From a virus, in the IMG/VR virus record IMGVR_UViG_3300018421_000010, positions 53,793 through 117,792 of that record: 64,000 nucleotides of DNA; one strand, written 5' to 3'. Every line of letters starts with the position of its first letter. The first letter of the stretch is position 1. The position numbers and the translations under genes were made by a program. This document shows positions 54,265 to 63,208 of the stretch, one piece after another. The notes below the pieces were generated by a model, which worked only from the letters and a program-made list of their open reading frames with translations, did not search any database and was not told the origin of the DNA.

Positions 54265-55809
54265 ATGGCAGAAGTAACACTAGGACAAGGTATTACAGCA
54301 GCACAGTATAATGATCTAAGAACTAGAATGTTAGCTGTATGCAGTGATTACGGACTTACTCAAACAGTTATTGAATCCTATCTAGGAACTACATGGCCTG
54401 CTAAAACAGCAGGTTCTACAATTTCAAACACAGACTGGGATAAACTATTCCTTGTAATTTACTGGTGTCGTGTTCATCAATCTAACGCTCCTGATGTTGG
54501 AATACCACAAACAGCAGATTTTAATCAATTTACCAATGCAACACCTATACAAGCTGGTGACGGCTATGAATACAATACTACTACAGGTGAACCAATTGGT
54601 CCTGGTCCAGACGGTCTAGATCGAGGTTATAACGATCTAGAAGAAGCAGTTCAACTTTGTGAAGAATTTTCATTAACACACGCAGCAGGACAATTTACTG
54701 ACGGTGCTAGTCAAGCTACTAGTGCAGACACAAGTTCAACAGCTTGGGGCGGAGGCGTCAACGATAGTAACCTTGGCGGATCACCAGGTTTTGAACTTGT
54801 TGGTGACAACAGTTTAGGTCAAATTAGAAGAGAATTTGATATTGTGTTTACTAATAGTACTACTCGTGATAAATTTTTTGCTATGGGCGGCGAAGTAACA
54901 ATGTACGCAAGACTTACAAATTCAAATGGCGTTCCTTTTACAAGCAATCCCGGCGGAGCAAAAGCAAACTGGTGGTACAATCATTTGAACGTTGCAAATC
55001 CTGTCAACTTTGTAATAAACAAACAACTTTTTGATATACTAACAACATCATATCAAACAGTAATTCAAAAGTTTGATAGTGATGACAACACTTATCAGTT
55101 AAACACAACTAAAATTGAAATGAAACGCAACGCTAATAATAGTGTTATTAGTGTAAAAATAGTATGTGCTGATAACGATAGATCTTCAAAACAATGGCCA
55201 GATGAGCCACGTGATGAAAATGTAGGTCAACGTGTCGCTACCTGGTGTTCAATTAAAACTATTACAGGTGCAACCAATCCATTATTTAATACTGTTGGAT
55301 CACTACCTTCAGTTTCTATAACACAAGCCTGGGTAGTAGAAGCAATTACAGGTCAAGCACCTCCGTCTGCACCTCCAACTCCTCCAGGTCCTTTTACTCT
55401 TAGTGTTTCACAAAAAGGTGATATAACAGGTGCTGGTACAACTTCTTACACACTAGGTACATTTACTATTCCAGCAGAATACTGGAAGGTTAATGTAAAT
55501 TTCTCTACTTTTGCCGACGGTAATACCACTTATATCTTTGGAATATTTAAAGATAGGTCTTACTATGGCGGAGACAATCGATTAAGAATTTACGAAGGTA
55601 CTACTAGTGGTACTGTTGTGTACGACAGTGGACTTGTTTTAGGCAGAGTTACTGGTTATACATCTAGAAATATTCAAGCACAGTTTTTAAAAACTATGAA
55701 CGGCAGCCAGTTATATACTGCACAATTTACCAGTTACGAAGCCAGTGCTGCCCAATGTAATACAGGTTGTACAGTAACAATAACAGCAGACTTTACTGGC
55801 TTCGAATAA
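54265..55809 (+). CDS. Tail-region structural protein B (514 aa)
   Basis: A 514-aa paralogue of the preceding protein. The shared part (about 1-330) has ITAAQYNDLRTRMLAVCSDY, VIYWCRVHQSNAP, RREFDIVFTNSTTRDKFFAM and GGEVTMYARLTN. A Pro-rich linker (PPSAPPTPPGPFTL, near 370-383) leads to a C-terminal beta-sandwich-like domain of about 130 residues (TSYTLGTFTIPAEYWKVNVN, YIFGIFKDRSYYGGDNRLRI) with Cys in QCNTGCTV near the end. That end resembles an adhesin-like or carbohydrate-binding module by composition only. It closes the tail module; a sigma70-type promoter for the next operon begins 9 nt after its stop. Confidence 0.75.
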   Translation: MAEVTLGQGITAAQYNDLRTRMLAVCSDYGLTQTVIESYLGTTWPAKTAGSTISNTDWDKLFLVIYWCRVHQSNAPDVGIPQTADFNQFTNATPIQAGDGYEYNTTTGEPIGPGPDGLDRGYNDLEEAVQLCEEFSLTHAAGQFTDGASQATSADTSSTAWGGGVNDSNLGGSPGFELVGDNSLGQIRREFDIVFTNSTTRDKFFAMGGEVTMYARLTNSNGVPFTSNPGGAKANWWYNHLNVANPVNFVINKQLFDILTTSYQTVIQKFDSDDNTYQLNTTKIEMKRNANNSVISVKIVCADNDRSSKQWPDEPRDENVGQRVATWCSIKTITGATNPLFNTVGSLPSVSITQAWVVEAITGQAPPSAPPTPPGPFTLSVSQKGDITGAGTTSYTLGTFTIPAEYWKVNVNFSTFADGNTTYIFGIFKDRSYYGGDNRLRIYEGTTSGTVVYDSGLVLGRVTGYTSRNIQAQFLKTMNGSQLYTAQFTSYEASAAQCNTGCTVTITADFTGFE

Positions 55810-55817
55810 ATTCAGTC

Positions 55818-55846
55818 TTGACAAAATTTATCAAATAGTGTAATAT
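55818..55846 (+). promoter_or_regulatory. Sigma70-type promoter for the sugar/radical SAM operon
   Basis: A perfect TTGACA and TAATAT are separated by 17 nt, about 25 nt before the 114-aa gene. It would let host RNA polymerase transcribe the operon early, apart from the late tail module upstream. Confidence 0.85.
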
Positions 55847-55870
55847 ATACTAATACACATGAGGTAAATT

Positions 55871-56215
55871 ATGGATCCAAGATTAGAAAAAGTTCTAGAA
55901 GATGTAAATCATATACATTCAATCAACAATCAAAAAAGATTGCTCAAAGAAAAGTATTACGAAGACAGGGTAGTGTTTTCTAATGGTGGAAAATTTACAG
56001 TAACAGATTCTTTTATTGCTTTTGTTAAAGAAGCATCTGCTAACGGAATTATACATTTTATAGATGATAACGATATTCCTGTTGAGATTGAAGATGTAGA
56101 CACTTTCTACAACACAATCGTTAACACATATAAAACAGCCACAACACAGTACTATCAAAAGTATAACGCTTTAGTTGAAAGTTCTAGGAATATAGAGGAA
56201 TTGCTGTCAATATGA
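55871..56215 (+). CDS. Small soluble protein, first gene of sugar operon (114 aa)
   Basis: A 114-aa protein with ribosome site GAGG, beginning MDPRLEKVLEDVNHIHSINN. Helical charged ends flank a beta-like middle (DRVVFSNGGKFTVTDSFIAF then VKEASANGIIHFIDDND). No catalytic motif or membrane segment. It overlaps the next gene by 4 nt (ATGA), so it is translated with the glycosyltransferase-like protein that follows. It could be an accessory or regulator of that enzyme; I do not recognise a family. Confidence 0.75.
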   Translation: MDPRLEKVLEDVNHIHSINNQKRLLKEKYYEDRVVFSNGGKFTVTDSFIAFVKEASANGIIHFIDDNDIPVEIEDVDTFYNTIVNTYKTATTQYYQKYNALVESSRNIEELLSI

Positions 56216-57069
56216 CCACAGGCGTTTTGTTATTTGCATATAACAATACCGCGATTGATTATGTTAAACAAGCAATATACAATGCAAAACTTGTAAAAAA
56301 GCATCTCAATCTTCCGGTAGTTATTGTTACAGATAGTGTTAACTATCTTGAAAAGGCTTTTCCTTTTTATAAGAAATATGTTGATCAAGTAATCTTTAAA
56401 GATACTGATAAAACCTTTCAAACTAGAGAGTTCTTTGGCGGCGAGCATTTTTCAACAAAAGCAGAATGGAAAAATGTTAATCGAGGAACAGCATATGATA
56501 TATCTCCATTTGATACAACAATAGTATTAGATACTGACTATCTAATTAACAATGACAACCTTTTAAAAGTAATTGATCAGCCAGACGACTTATTCATATA
56601 CAAAGATTCTTGTGATATTTCATATGCTAGACAACTCAAAGGTCTAGAAAGAATATCAGATGATACGTTAGATTTTTACTGGGCTACAGTATTAGTTTTT
56701 AAGAAAACAGAAAGAACTAAAAAGTTGTTTGATCTAGTAAATTGTATTAAACGTCACTATCACTACTTTAGAACTCTTTATAGAATAACACCTAAATTGT
56801 ATAGAAATGATTATGCATTTAGTATTGCTATACACATACTAAATGGATATCAAAAAACAGAGTGGCCAAAACAACCTCCTGGAAAAATGATATATTCTAG
56901 TCCTGCTGATGATTTAATTAGTATAAAAGATGAAAAGTATATATTTGCACTTGGACACGACAAACGTCCAGACAAAGTTAACATAGTTACAGTTGAAGAT
57001 CTTAATTTACACGTTATGAACAAGTTACATTTAAACGATTTAATTACTTGGGAGTTTGATCTTGAGTAA
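56212..57069 (+). CDS. Putative GT-A-fold glycosyltransferase 1 (285 aa)
   Basis: A 285-aa protein with the pattern of a GT-A nucleotide-sugar transferase: an N-terminal Rossmann-like part (TTGVLLFAYNNTAIDYVKQA; LPVVIVTDS at 34-42), the DxD metal site in TIVLDTDYLI (Asp107, Asp109) and a downstream acceptor region with FYWATVLVFKKT near 160-171. GT-A enzymes move a sugar from a nucleotide donor to an acceptor, here unknown. It is similar in layout to the following gene. It starts inside the stop of the 114-aa gene and ends overlapping the next gene by 8 nt, so the operon is tightly coupled. Confidence 0.75.
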   Translation: MTTGVLLFAYNNTAIDYVKQAIYNAKLVKKHLNLPVVIVTDSVNYLEKAFPFYKKYVDQVIFKDTDKTFQTREFFGGEHFSTKAEWKNVNRGTAYDISPFDTTIVLDTDYLINNDNLLKVIDQPDDLFIYKDSCDISYARQLKGLERISDDTLDFYWATVLVFKKTERTKKLFDLVNCIKRHYHYFRTLYRITPKLYRNDYAFSIAIHILNGYQKTEWPKQPPGKMIYSSPADDLISIKDEKYIFALGHDKRPDKVNIVTVEDLNLHVMNKLHLNDLITWEFDLE

Positions 57070-57835
57070 AGGATTTTTAATTTTTGCACAACCAAACGGA
57101 AAAACGGATTATGTTGCACAAGCAGAACTGCTAAAAGCAAGTATTAAAAAATACTGCAACATTAATGATGTTACTATTATTAGTGAGTTTGAAGAAGATC
57201 ATGCAAAAAACAGTGAGTGGAAAATAGAAAATCGTTGGAAAGCCTACGAGCTTAGTCCTTATGATGAAACTATTGTACTAGATGCAGACATGTTGTTTTT
57301 TAGGAATGTTGACGATTGGTGGGATAAGTTTTCTAACTATGATATGTTTTTTACTACTGATGTGCTAACATATAGAAAAGAAATAGCAACTAGCGTTTAT
57401 TATAGAAAAACATTTATAAAAAATAAATTGCCAAATATCTATACAGCATTTTATTATTTTAAAAAGACACCAAAGACTGAAGCAGTGTTTAAATTGTTAA
57501 AAAGTATTACACTTAATTGGAAGACCTATTATAACATATACCTAAAGAGCATGTTTCAGTCAGGACAGAGTTTTGATTTGAACATGGCTCTTGCAATATA
57601 CATACTAGGTTTAGAAAACGAAACGTCAGATAAAACATTAGTTCCTACGTTTATACATTTAAAACCAAAAATGCAAAATTGGGATAAACCTTCAGACAGT
57701 GCTGTTGATAGAATACCAGTATATCAATTTGATGATAAACTTATGCTTGACAGTTATATGTTAAATGACATATTGCACTACGTTGAAGATAAGTTTGTCA
57801 CTTCTGAAGTCAAGGAGTTTTTTAATGTTAGCTGA
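57062..57835 (+). CDS. Putative GT-A-fold glycosyltransferase 2 (257 aa)
   Basis: The start is taken as TTG at 57062, since GGAG lies 7 nt upstream; a TTG six bases earlier has the GGAG only 1 nt away. The protein begins MSKGFLIFAQPNGK. The DxD motif is ETIVLDADMLFF (Asp74, Asp76) and the layout matches the preceding enzyme (NRWKAYELSPYDETIVLDAD compared with NRGTAYDISPFDTTIVLDTD), so the two arose by duplication. The C-terminal part contains FIHLKPKMQNWD near 200. A sugar-transfer role is likely, but donor and acceptor are unknown. It overlaps both neighbours by a few nucleotides. Confidence 0.75.
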   Translation: MSKGFLIFAQPNGKTDYVAQAELLKASIKKYCNINDVTIISEFEEDHAKNSEWKIENRWKAYELSPYDETIVLDADMLFFRNVDDWWDKFSNYDMFFTTDVLTYRKEIATSVYYRKTFIKNKLPNIYTAFYYFKKTPKTEAVFKLLKSITLNWKTYYNIYLKSMFQSGQSFDLNMALAIYILGLENETSDKTLVPTFIHLKPKMQNWDKPSDSAVDRIPVYQFDDKLMLDSYMLNDILHYVEDKFVTSEVKEFFNVS

Positions 57836-58352
57836 TAGACTTAAAGAAGTTTTAGAAAATCAAAGAAAACTTGCAACGCAAAAGTTTTATGTTTCTTTTG
57901 ATGAAACAGGGAGAATAACAAGTGTATTTGCAAGCTCAGATGAACCACCGGAAAATTCTGTTGAAATAGATACTACTTTAGCAGAAGGATTTTTAAGTGG
58001 CACAGTGATGAAAACAAAATACACTGTTGCAAAAATTGGTGATAGTCATCAACTTCAAAAAGTAGAACAGCAGTTTAATCTAACGTCTGGTTCTTCTTTT
58101 TATAAAGCACCTGTTGCTAAACAATTAGTTACTCTATTGATTAACAAAAATAAAAATATGCTAACTGTGTTAAACGGAGACAACCTTGATGGCTCAGCAG
58201 TTTTTTATATTTGTGAAAAAAATTGCTTCCATAAACTTAAACAATCTTTAGTATATGATCCTGTAACAAATGTTTATGCATTAAATGCAACTGAAAATAT
58301 TGACATTTACATTCCTGCACACATAAGAAATGTAGGAGTTCAATATGAGTGA
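57825..58352 (+). CDS. Uncharacterised operon protein (175 aa)
   Basis: The start is taken as ATG at 57825, which has AAGGAG 7 nt upstream; the frame is open further upstream but that part overlaps the preceding enzyme and lacks a ribosome site. The product begins MLADRLKEVLENQRKLATQK and is mixed alpha/beta (FYVSFDETGRITSVFASSDE; ENIDIYIPAHIRNVG). No catalytic pattern recognised. It overlaps the previous gene by 11 nt and the next by 8 nt. It may be a structural or accessory protein of the sugar operon. Confidence 0.7.
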   Translation: MLADRLKEVLENQRKLATQKFYVSFDETGRITSVFASSDEPPENSVEIDTTLAEGFLSGTVMKTKYTVAKIGDSHQLQKVEQQFNLTSGSSFYKAPVAKQLVTLLINKNKNMLTVLNGDNLDGSAVFYICEKNCFHKLKQSLVYDPVTNVYALNATENIDIYIPAHIRNVGVQYE

Positions 58353-59691
58353 TTTTAAATTAAGACTAACTGACTTTGATTTTTATTTTTTAGATCAAGG
58401 AAGTCCTAATGCAGAAGAAAATTTTTATGATCTAAAAAATAAAATACCTTGGGCTCAGAGGACTTCTAAACTTCCTAAAAAAGATTATTTTGTAATAACG
58501 GACGACTCAAAACTAAACGATAAGTTTTTAAATCAACCTTTAATTTTTGAAGAAGCAGTAAGAAATGCTACAATTAACTGGCACAACAAAAGTATAGTAA
58601 ATCATTTGACATACGAAACATCTGGTGTGCAGTGGAAAGGCGGAACAGATTTTAGTTTTACTATTGATCATCCAGGTGCAGAAGTATATCATGCAGATAC
58701 GCCTGAACAAGCATACGAAAGTGCCTATAAAGAAATTAAAAATATTCTTGATGGAAAATCATTAGCAAATATTACAGAAGCCGAACGCAAAAGAATTTTG
58801 ATATGGAACTATCTAGGTCTTGATACAGAGAACGGTGATGCTTGTATAAGAGGTGCTCGTGCTGCTTGTAAAGAAATGCTGAGTTTAACTGAGTGGGCAT
58901 CTTTGCCTATTGGTTCTCCTTTAACTACATTGCAGTGTCATTTTTATAAAATGGTATACAAAAGCCCTCATAGAATCAGCGGCAACATAAAAGAAAACGA
59001 AGTTAGTCGTTATGACATTGTGTTTATAAGTTATAATGAGCCTAATGCAGAAGAAAACTGGCAATCATTAAAAGCACGTTTTCCAAGAGCTCAAAGAGTA
59101 CACGGAGTAAAAGGTATACATCAAGCACACAAAAAGGCCGCAGAACTGTGTACTAGTCCAATGTTTTGGGTGGTAGACGGTGATGCAAAGATTGAAGAAG
59201 AGTTTAGGTTTACATATAAAGTACCAGATGTTGAATTAGATTTTGTACATGTATGGAGAAGTCGTAATCCTGTTAACGATTTAATATATGGATATGGCGG
59301 AATTAAATTATTGCCTAGAGAACTTACATTGAATATGAATATAGATACTGCGGATATGACAACAAGTATTAGCAGCAAGTTTAAACCTATGCCTATTGTA
59401 TCTAATGTTACAGCGTTTAATACTGATCCTTTTAACACTTGGAAAAGTGCATTTAGAGAATGTGTAAAACTAGCGTCACGCTCTATTGACAGACAGCATG
59501 ATGAAGAAACCGAATACAGACTAACACAGTGGCAGTTTGAAGGAAATAAAAGACGTTATGGAGAATACGCACAAATGGGTGCAAAACAAGGTCAAGAATA
59601 CGGTGAAGCTAGTGCTGATAAACCTGAAGCACTTAAAAAGATAAACGATTTTGATTGGCTTAAAGAGAGGTTTGAAAATGAAAATACGTGA
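58345..59691 (+). CDS. 'EPNAxEN' domain protein, tandem (448 aa)
   Basis: A 448-aa protein made of two related units. The C-terminal unit (about 225-448) opens YDIVFISYNEPNAEENWQSL, then FPRAQRVHGVKGIHQAHKKA, then FWVVDGDAKI and, further on, LIYGYGGIKLLPRE. The N-terminal unit opens DFYFLDQGSPNAEENFYDLK then IPWAQRTSKLPKKDYFVITD and is more diverged. The next gene carries a single, well-conserved copy. The DGD-type acidic motif after a hydrophobic strand and the setting suggest a GT-A-like sugar-transferase fold. Substrate unknown, and the N-terminal unit may be inactive because its ITDDS replaces VVDGDAKI. Confidence 0.7.
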   Translation: MSDFKLRLTDFDFYFLDQGSPNAEENFYDLKNKIPWAQRTSKLPKKDYFVITDDSKLNDKFLNQPLIFEEAVRNATINWHNKSIVNHLTYETSGVQWKGGTDFSFTIDHPGAEVYHADTPEQAYESAYKEIKNILDGKSLANITEAERKRILIWNYLGLDTENGDACIRGARAACKEMLSLTEWASLPIGSPLTTLQCHFYKMVYKSPHRISGNIKENEVSRYDIVFISYNEPNAEENWQSLKARFPRAQRVHGVKGIHQAHKKAAELCTSPMFWVVDGDAKIEEEFRFTYKVPDVELDFVHVWRSRNPVNDLIYGYGGIKLLPRELTLNMNIDTADMTTSISSKFKPMPIVSNVTAFNTDPFNTWKSAFRECVKLASRSIDRQHDEETEYRLTQWQFEGNKRRYGEYAQMGAKQGQEYGEASADKPEALKKINDFDWLKERFENENT

Positions 59692-60589
59692 TATTGATAT
59701 TATCTATTTGTCATATGACGAACCTAATGCAGATGAAAACTATGCCGATCTGCTTAAAAAAGCACCTTGGGCTAAACGTGTACACGGCGTAGAAGGATCA
59801 GATGCCGCACACAAAGCCTGTGCAGAACTTGCAGAAACAGAACGATTTATTACTGTTGACGGTGACAATAAAATTTATGCTGACTTCTTAGAACAAGAAA
59901 TAGATTTTAAACAACATCCTTATATGAAAAATGCTGTACTAAGTTGGTGCGGATATAATGTAATCAACGGACTTATGTACGGCAATGGCGGTTTAAAATG
60001 TTGGCCAAAAGATGTTGTACTAAACATGAAAACACATGAAGCAAGTGAATCAAACGATATTGCTGCTCAAGTAGAATTTTGCTGGAACTTGGATTATATA
60101 CAAATGAATAGTTGTTATTCAAAGGTATATAATAACGCTACACCTGCACAAGCATGGAGAGCAGGCTTCCGTGAAGGTGTTAAAATGTGTTTGGACAGAG
60201 GTCGAAAGTTTAACAGTATAACATTCAAAGATGAAGTCTACTGGCAGAATCTGCATAGACTAATGATATGGCAAATGGTAGGTGCAGATGTTGAACATGG
60301 TATGTGGGCAATATATGGAGCACGATTAGGTTGTGTAATGACTAATCTTGAAAATTGGGATTATGTACAAGTTAGAGATTTTAAGTACCTAAATAGTCTA
60401 TGGGAAGAAATAACTCAAGATGTAGATGATACTAATATATTGTGGAAAGTAAGAAAGTTAGGATTTAGACTACAGCAAGAATTAGGATTGCCTGTTGACT
60501 TGCCGTTTACTAGAATTCAAAGCGAAATGTTCAAAGACAGTTATACAAATACAGATCGCACAGGTCAAGGATTTATTGATGTTGAATAA
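59678..60589 (+). CDS. 'EPNAxEN' domain protein, single unit (303 aa)
   Basis: The start is taken as ATG at 59678 (AGAGAGG ribosome site 7 nt upstream), giving MKIRDIDIIYLSYDEPNADE. It matches the C-terminal half of the preceding protein: PWAKRVHGVEGSDAAHKACA, then RFITVDGDNKIYADFL, NGLMYGNGGLKCWPKD and later AWRAGFREGVKMCL. The strand followed by DGDNKI resembles a metal-binding acidic motif. It continues with an extra C-terminal region to 303 residues. A nucleotide-sugar or glycan enzyme is likely by context. It overlaps the upstream gene by 14 nt and the radical SAM gene by 11 nt. Confidence 0.72.
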   Translation: MKIRDIDIIYLSYDEPNADENYADLLKKAPWAKRVHGVEGSDAAHKACAELAETERFITVDGDNKIYADFLEQEIDFKQHPYMKNAVLSWCGYNVINGLMYGNGGLKCWPKDVVLNMKTHEASESNDIAAQVEFCWNLDYIQMNSCYSKVYNNATPAQAWRAGFREGVKMCLDRGRKFNSITFKDEVYWQNLHRLMIWQMVGADVEHGMWAIYGARLGCVMTNLENWDYVQVRDFKYLNSLWEEITQDVDDTNILWKVRKLGFRLQQELGLPVDLPFTRIQSEMFKDSYTNTDRTGQGFIDVE

Positions 60590-61964
60590 ACTAGTAAAAA
60601 AATTTGCTAGACAGCTAAAGATTGTAAAAGATCCTATTGACCGTATGACTGAAGTAAAAGAAATTACGGATAAAGTTTCTCCTACATTTTGTTTGGCAAA
60701 ATGGCATCACACTACAATATATTTACAAACAGGTGAAACGCATAGTTGTTATCATCCTGCACCGCATATTATTCCCTTACACGAACTTGAAAACAATCCT
60801 AGTGCCCTACACAATACAGTAGAAAAGAAATTACAGCGACGAGAAATGATGGCAGGACTAAAACCTAAAGGGTGTCAGTACTGCTGGAATATAGAGTGCA
60901 TGGGCAAAGACTATGTAAGTGACAGGCATGAAAGAAATGCTGGAATCTATACAAAAGAACGATTAGCAGAAATTGTAGACAATGATTGGGACTTTAATAT
61001 TAATCCAGAGTATATTGAAGTTTCATTTGGTAATGAGTGTAATTTAAAATGTGGATACTGTCATCCTAAAGCAAGTAGTAGTTACTTTAAAGAAATAGAA
61101 GAATATGGCCCTTATGATATGGTTAAAAACCATTCATTTGATACCCGCCGTATGCGTATATACAAAAAGGAAGAAGAAAACCCTTATGTACAAGCATGGT
61201 GGGACTGGTGGCCCCAGGTAAGTAAAACGCTGAACATATTACGCATTACAGGAGGTGAGCCACTTTTGCAACAGAGTACTTGGCGTTTGCTTGAGGACCT
61301 ATCCGAGAATCCTCGTCCTAATCTTGAAATCAATATTAACAGTAATCTTGCTGTTAAAAATATACTTGTAAAACGTCTTGCAGAAAGGGTTAACAAGTTA
61401 ATTGAAGAAAAGAAAATTAAACGGTTTAAATTGTTTACTAGTATGGACACTTGGGGAACACCTGCAGAATATATTAGAACTAACTTAGACTTGTCTGTTT
61501 GGGAAAAGAACTTTGATACATGGATGACACAAACAGATCAACCTATTACATTTATGGTTACATTTAATGTGTTGTGTGTAACTACATTTAACAAACTGCT
61601 TGAAAAGTTTTTAGAGTGGAGACAGAAATATCAAACTGGTACAAGACGCATACGTTTTGATACACCTTATCTAAAAGAACCTTTGCAGTACGATATGAAT
61701 ATACTTCCTAAAAGTTTTATGAGTTATATGGAAAGTCATTTAGAATTTATCAAAAGCAATCTAGATGACTATGACGTAAACAAATTTACAAAACTTGAAT
61801 ATGAAAAGTTTCGTCGTGTTGTAGATTACATGCGTACTACAAACTATGACGAAGAAACCTTAGATATAGGACGAAAAGATTTTGTTGCTTGGTTTAAAGA
61901 ACATGATAGACGTCGAGGAACAAATTTTGCTAAAACGTTTCCTGAATTACATGGTATTTTTTGA
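60579..61964 (+). CDS. Radical SAM enzyme with N-terminal cysteine cluster (twitch-like)
   Basis: The start is taken as ATG at 60579 (AAGG 8 nt upstream), giving 461 aa. The radical SAM cluster motif is CNLKCGYC (Cys154, Cys158, Cys161) in GNECNLKCGYCHPK, and GGEP at 225-228 contacts the S-adenosylmethionine. A second cysteine set precedes it (Cys38, Cys57, Cys99, Cys102, Cys107; KGCQYCWNIEC), a pattern I associate with twitch-domain radical SAM proteins of T4-like phages, where it would bind an auxiliary iron-sulphur cluster. The reaction is unknown. Operon context points to modification of a sugar or glycoconjugate; a peptide substrate is an alternative. The last 18 nt overlap the convergent gene. 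Confidence 0.85.
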   Translation: MLNKLVKKFARQLKIVKDPIDRMTEVKEITDKVSPTFCLAKWHHTTIYLQTGETHSCYHPAPHIIPLHELENNPSALHNTVEKKLQRREMMAGLKPKGCQYCWNIECMGKDYVSDRHERNAGIYTKERLAEIVDNDWDFNINPEYIEVSFGNECNLKCGYCHPKASSSYFKEIEEYGPYDMVKNHSFDTRRMRIYKKEEENPYVQAWWDWWPQVSKTLNILRITGGEPLLQQSTWRLLEDLSENPRPNLEININSNLAVKNILVKRLAERVNKLIEEKKIKRFKLFTSMDTWGTPAEYIRTNLDLSVWEKNFDTWMTQTDQPITFMVTFNVLCVTTFNKLLEKFLEWRQKYQTGTRRIRFDTPYLKEPLQYDMNILPKSFMSYMESHLEFIKSNLDDYDVNKFTKLEYEKFRRVVDYMRTTNYDEETLDIGRKDFVAWFKEHDRRRGTNFAKTFPELHGIF

Positions 61965-63176
61965 TGGATACGTTGGGTCGTTGATTAACTGATTACCTAA
62001 GTAATTTTGAGCAGATTCGATAAGTCTTAAAAATTCACTAATTGTGTAATCATTATAATCAGCAAATTTATAATTGTAGTCTAATAAATCTTCATTTTTT
62101 AATGACCAATCAATTTGTTGTGAACGTGTCATTTTAGAAAGCATAGTACACACACGAACTATTTCTTTTTCTAATTTATTCCAGCGTTTAACAATGTCTG
62201 GTTCAAAGTCAAACTCGTAGTCAAACCAATCAGTGTATAATTTATAACCTAGTCTTTGAAGATTATAGTTTTGTCCTGTTTGTCCCCATATAAGCACAGG
62301 TGTTTTACATACGATAGGTTTAAAAGTTTTTTCGCTATAGAATAAACTAGTTTCTCCCCAATCACTTTGCATAGTTTCAGAAGTGAGATTAAACAATACT
62401 TGATTTTGTAAACCTACTCCTAAATCGTCAGCCCAGTTAGTTTCAAAGTCGGTTGTATCTGCAATAAGAGGAGTAACCCTTGTTAGAGTTTGTTCCATTT
62501 CTTTAGTAAAAAATTTGTTGGCTTTATATTCTTTTGGGTTTAATCGGTCATGACTAAGCAAACCATACTGTGCTACACCTGCTTCGTGCAGCCTCCAAGT
62601 ACAATAACTACGCCAAAATCTATTACGTCTAGTTAAGTTAAGATAAAACTTTCCTTGATAGTTTTGTTCTAAACTTTGTCTACGGCTAAATCTTCTTTTG
62701 CCTTCTGTCATCATAACTTTTTGAAAAGTATCCCAATGCATAATTTCAATAATGTTGATAGGATAGTAATCACCGTGTGTGATATGGAAATTTTTAAAAT
62801 TTGCTTTTTCTCTAAGATTTCCGCTTAAGAAAAATATAGCAGATGGATCTATGTTATTTTTTATTGCACTATTATATAATGCTATAGCAACGCTTTGATG
62901 TTCTGGTGCCCAACCTTCGTGTGTACCATCTAATATAAAGATACATTTTCTTTGTCGTAACATATCAAGATAAAATGGTTTTATTGAGCTAAACACATCT
63001 GTATCTGTATCAAAAGGAGCATCATAGGAATAGTGTGCAAACAGGACAGTTATACTATTATAAGATCCTTTTTTAAGTAGAGGTATATGTTTTTTATAGT
63101 GATAAAAGCAGCCAATCTCACTTGGGCACTCTCTAAAATATTTGGTGTTGATAAGCCAGTCTGTTAGGTGTTGCAT
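61947..63176 (-). CDS. Putative glycosyltransferase (exostosin/GT-B-like, 409 aa)
   Basis: A 409-aa minus-strand protein. Its C-terminal half has NLTSETMQSDWGETSLFYSE then KTFKPIVCKTPVLIWGQTGQ and NYNLQRLGYKLYTDWFDYEF. The 'SEKTFKPI...P.L..G....L..LG' pattern is like the nucleotide-sugar-binding half of exostosin or GT-B type glycosyltransferases. The middle is basic (KRRFSRRQSLEQNYQGKF; LTRRNRFWRSYCTWRLHEAG). No signal peptide. It faces the radical SAM gene and overlaps its 3' end by 18 nt. It has its own late-type promoter. Likely to act on the same glycan as the neighbouring genes. Confidence 0.65.
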   Translation of the reverse strand: MQHLTDWLINTKYFRECPSEIGCFYHYKKHIPLLKKGSYNSITVLFAHYSYDAPFDTDTDVFSSIKPFYLDMLRQRKCIFILDGTHEGWAPEHQSVAIALYNSAIKNNIDPSAIFFLSGNLREKANFKNFHITHGDYYPINIIEIMHWDTFQKVMMTEGKRRFSRRQSLEQNYQGKFYLNLTRRNRFWRSYCTWRLHEAGVAQYGLLSHDRLNPKEYKANKFFTKEMEQTLTRVTPLIADTTDFETNWADDLGVGLQNQVLFNLTSETMQSDWGETSLFYSEKTFKPIVCKTPVLIWGQTGQNYNLQRLGYKLYTDWFDYEFDFEPDIVKRWNKLEKEIVRVCTMLSKMTRSQQIDWSLKNEDLLDYNYKFADYNDYTISEFLRLIESAQNYLGNQLINDPTYPSKNTM

Positions 63177-63208
63177 TGAAAATCCATTAAATACTCAGTT
63201 AACTAAGA

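Noticed and set aside
57765-57824. N-terminal extension of the 175-aa protein to 57765
   Set aside because: The extra 20 residues overlap the preceding enzyme and lack a ribosome site, while ATG at 57825 has AAGGAG 7 nt upstream.
59651-59677. Longer start for the 303-aa EPNAxEN protein
   Set aside because: MIGLKRGLK extension lies within the upstream gene; ATG at 59678 has a better-placed ribosome site and matches the paralogue start.
60495-60578. Longer start for the radical SAM gene
   Set aside because: The first 28 residues overlap the previous gene out of frame and have no ribosome site; ATG at 60579 is better placed.
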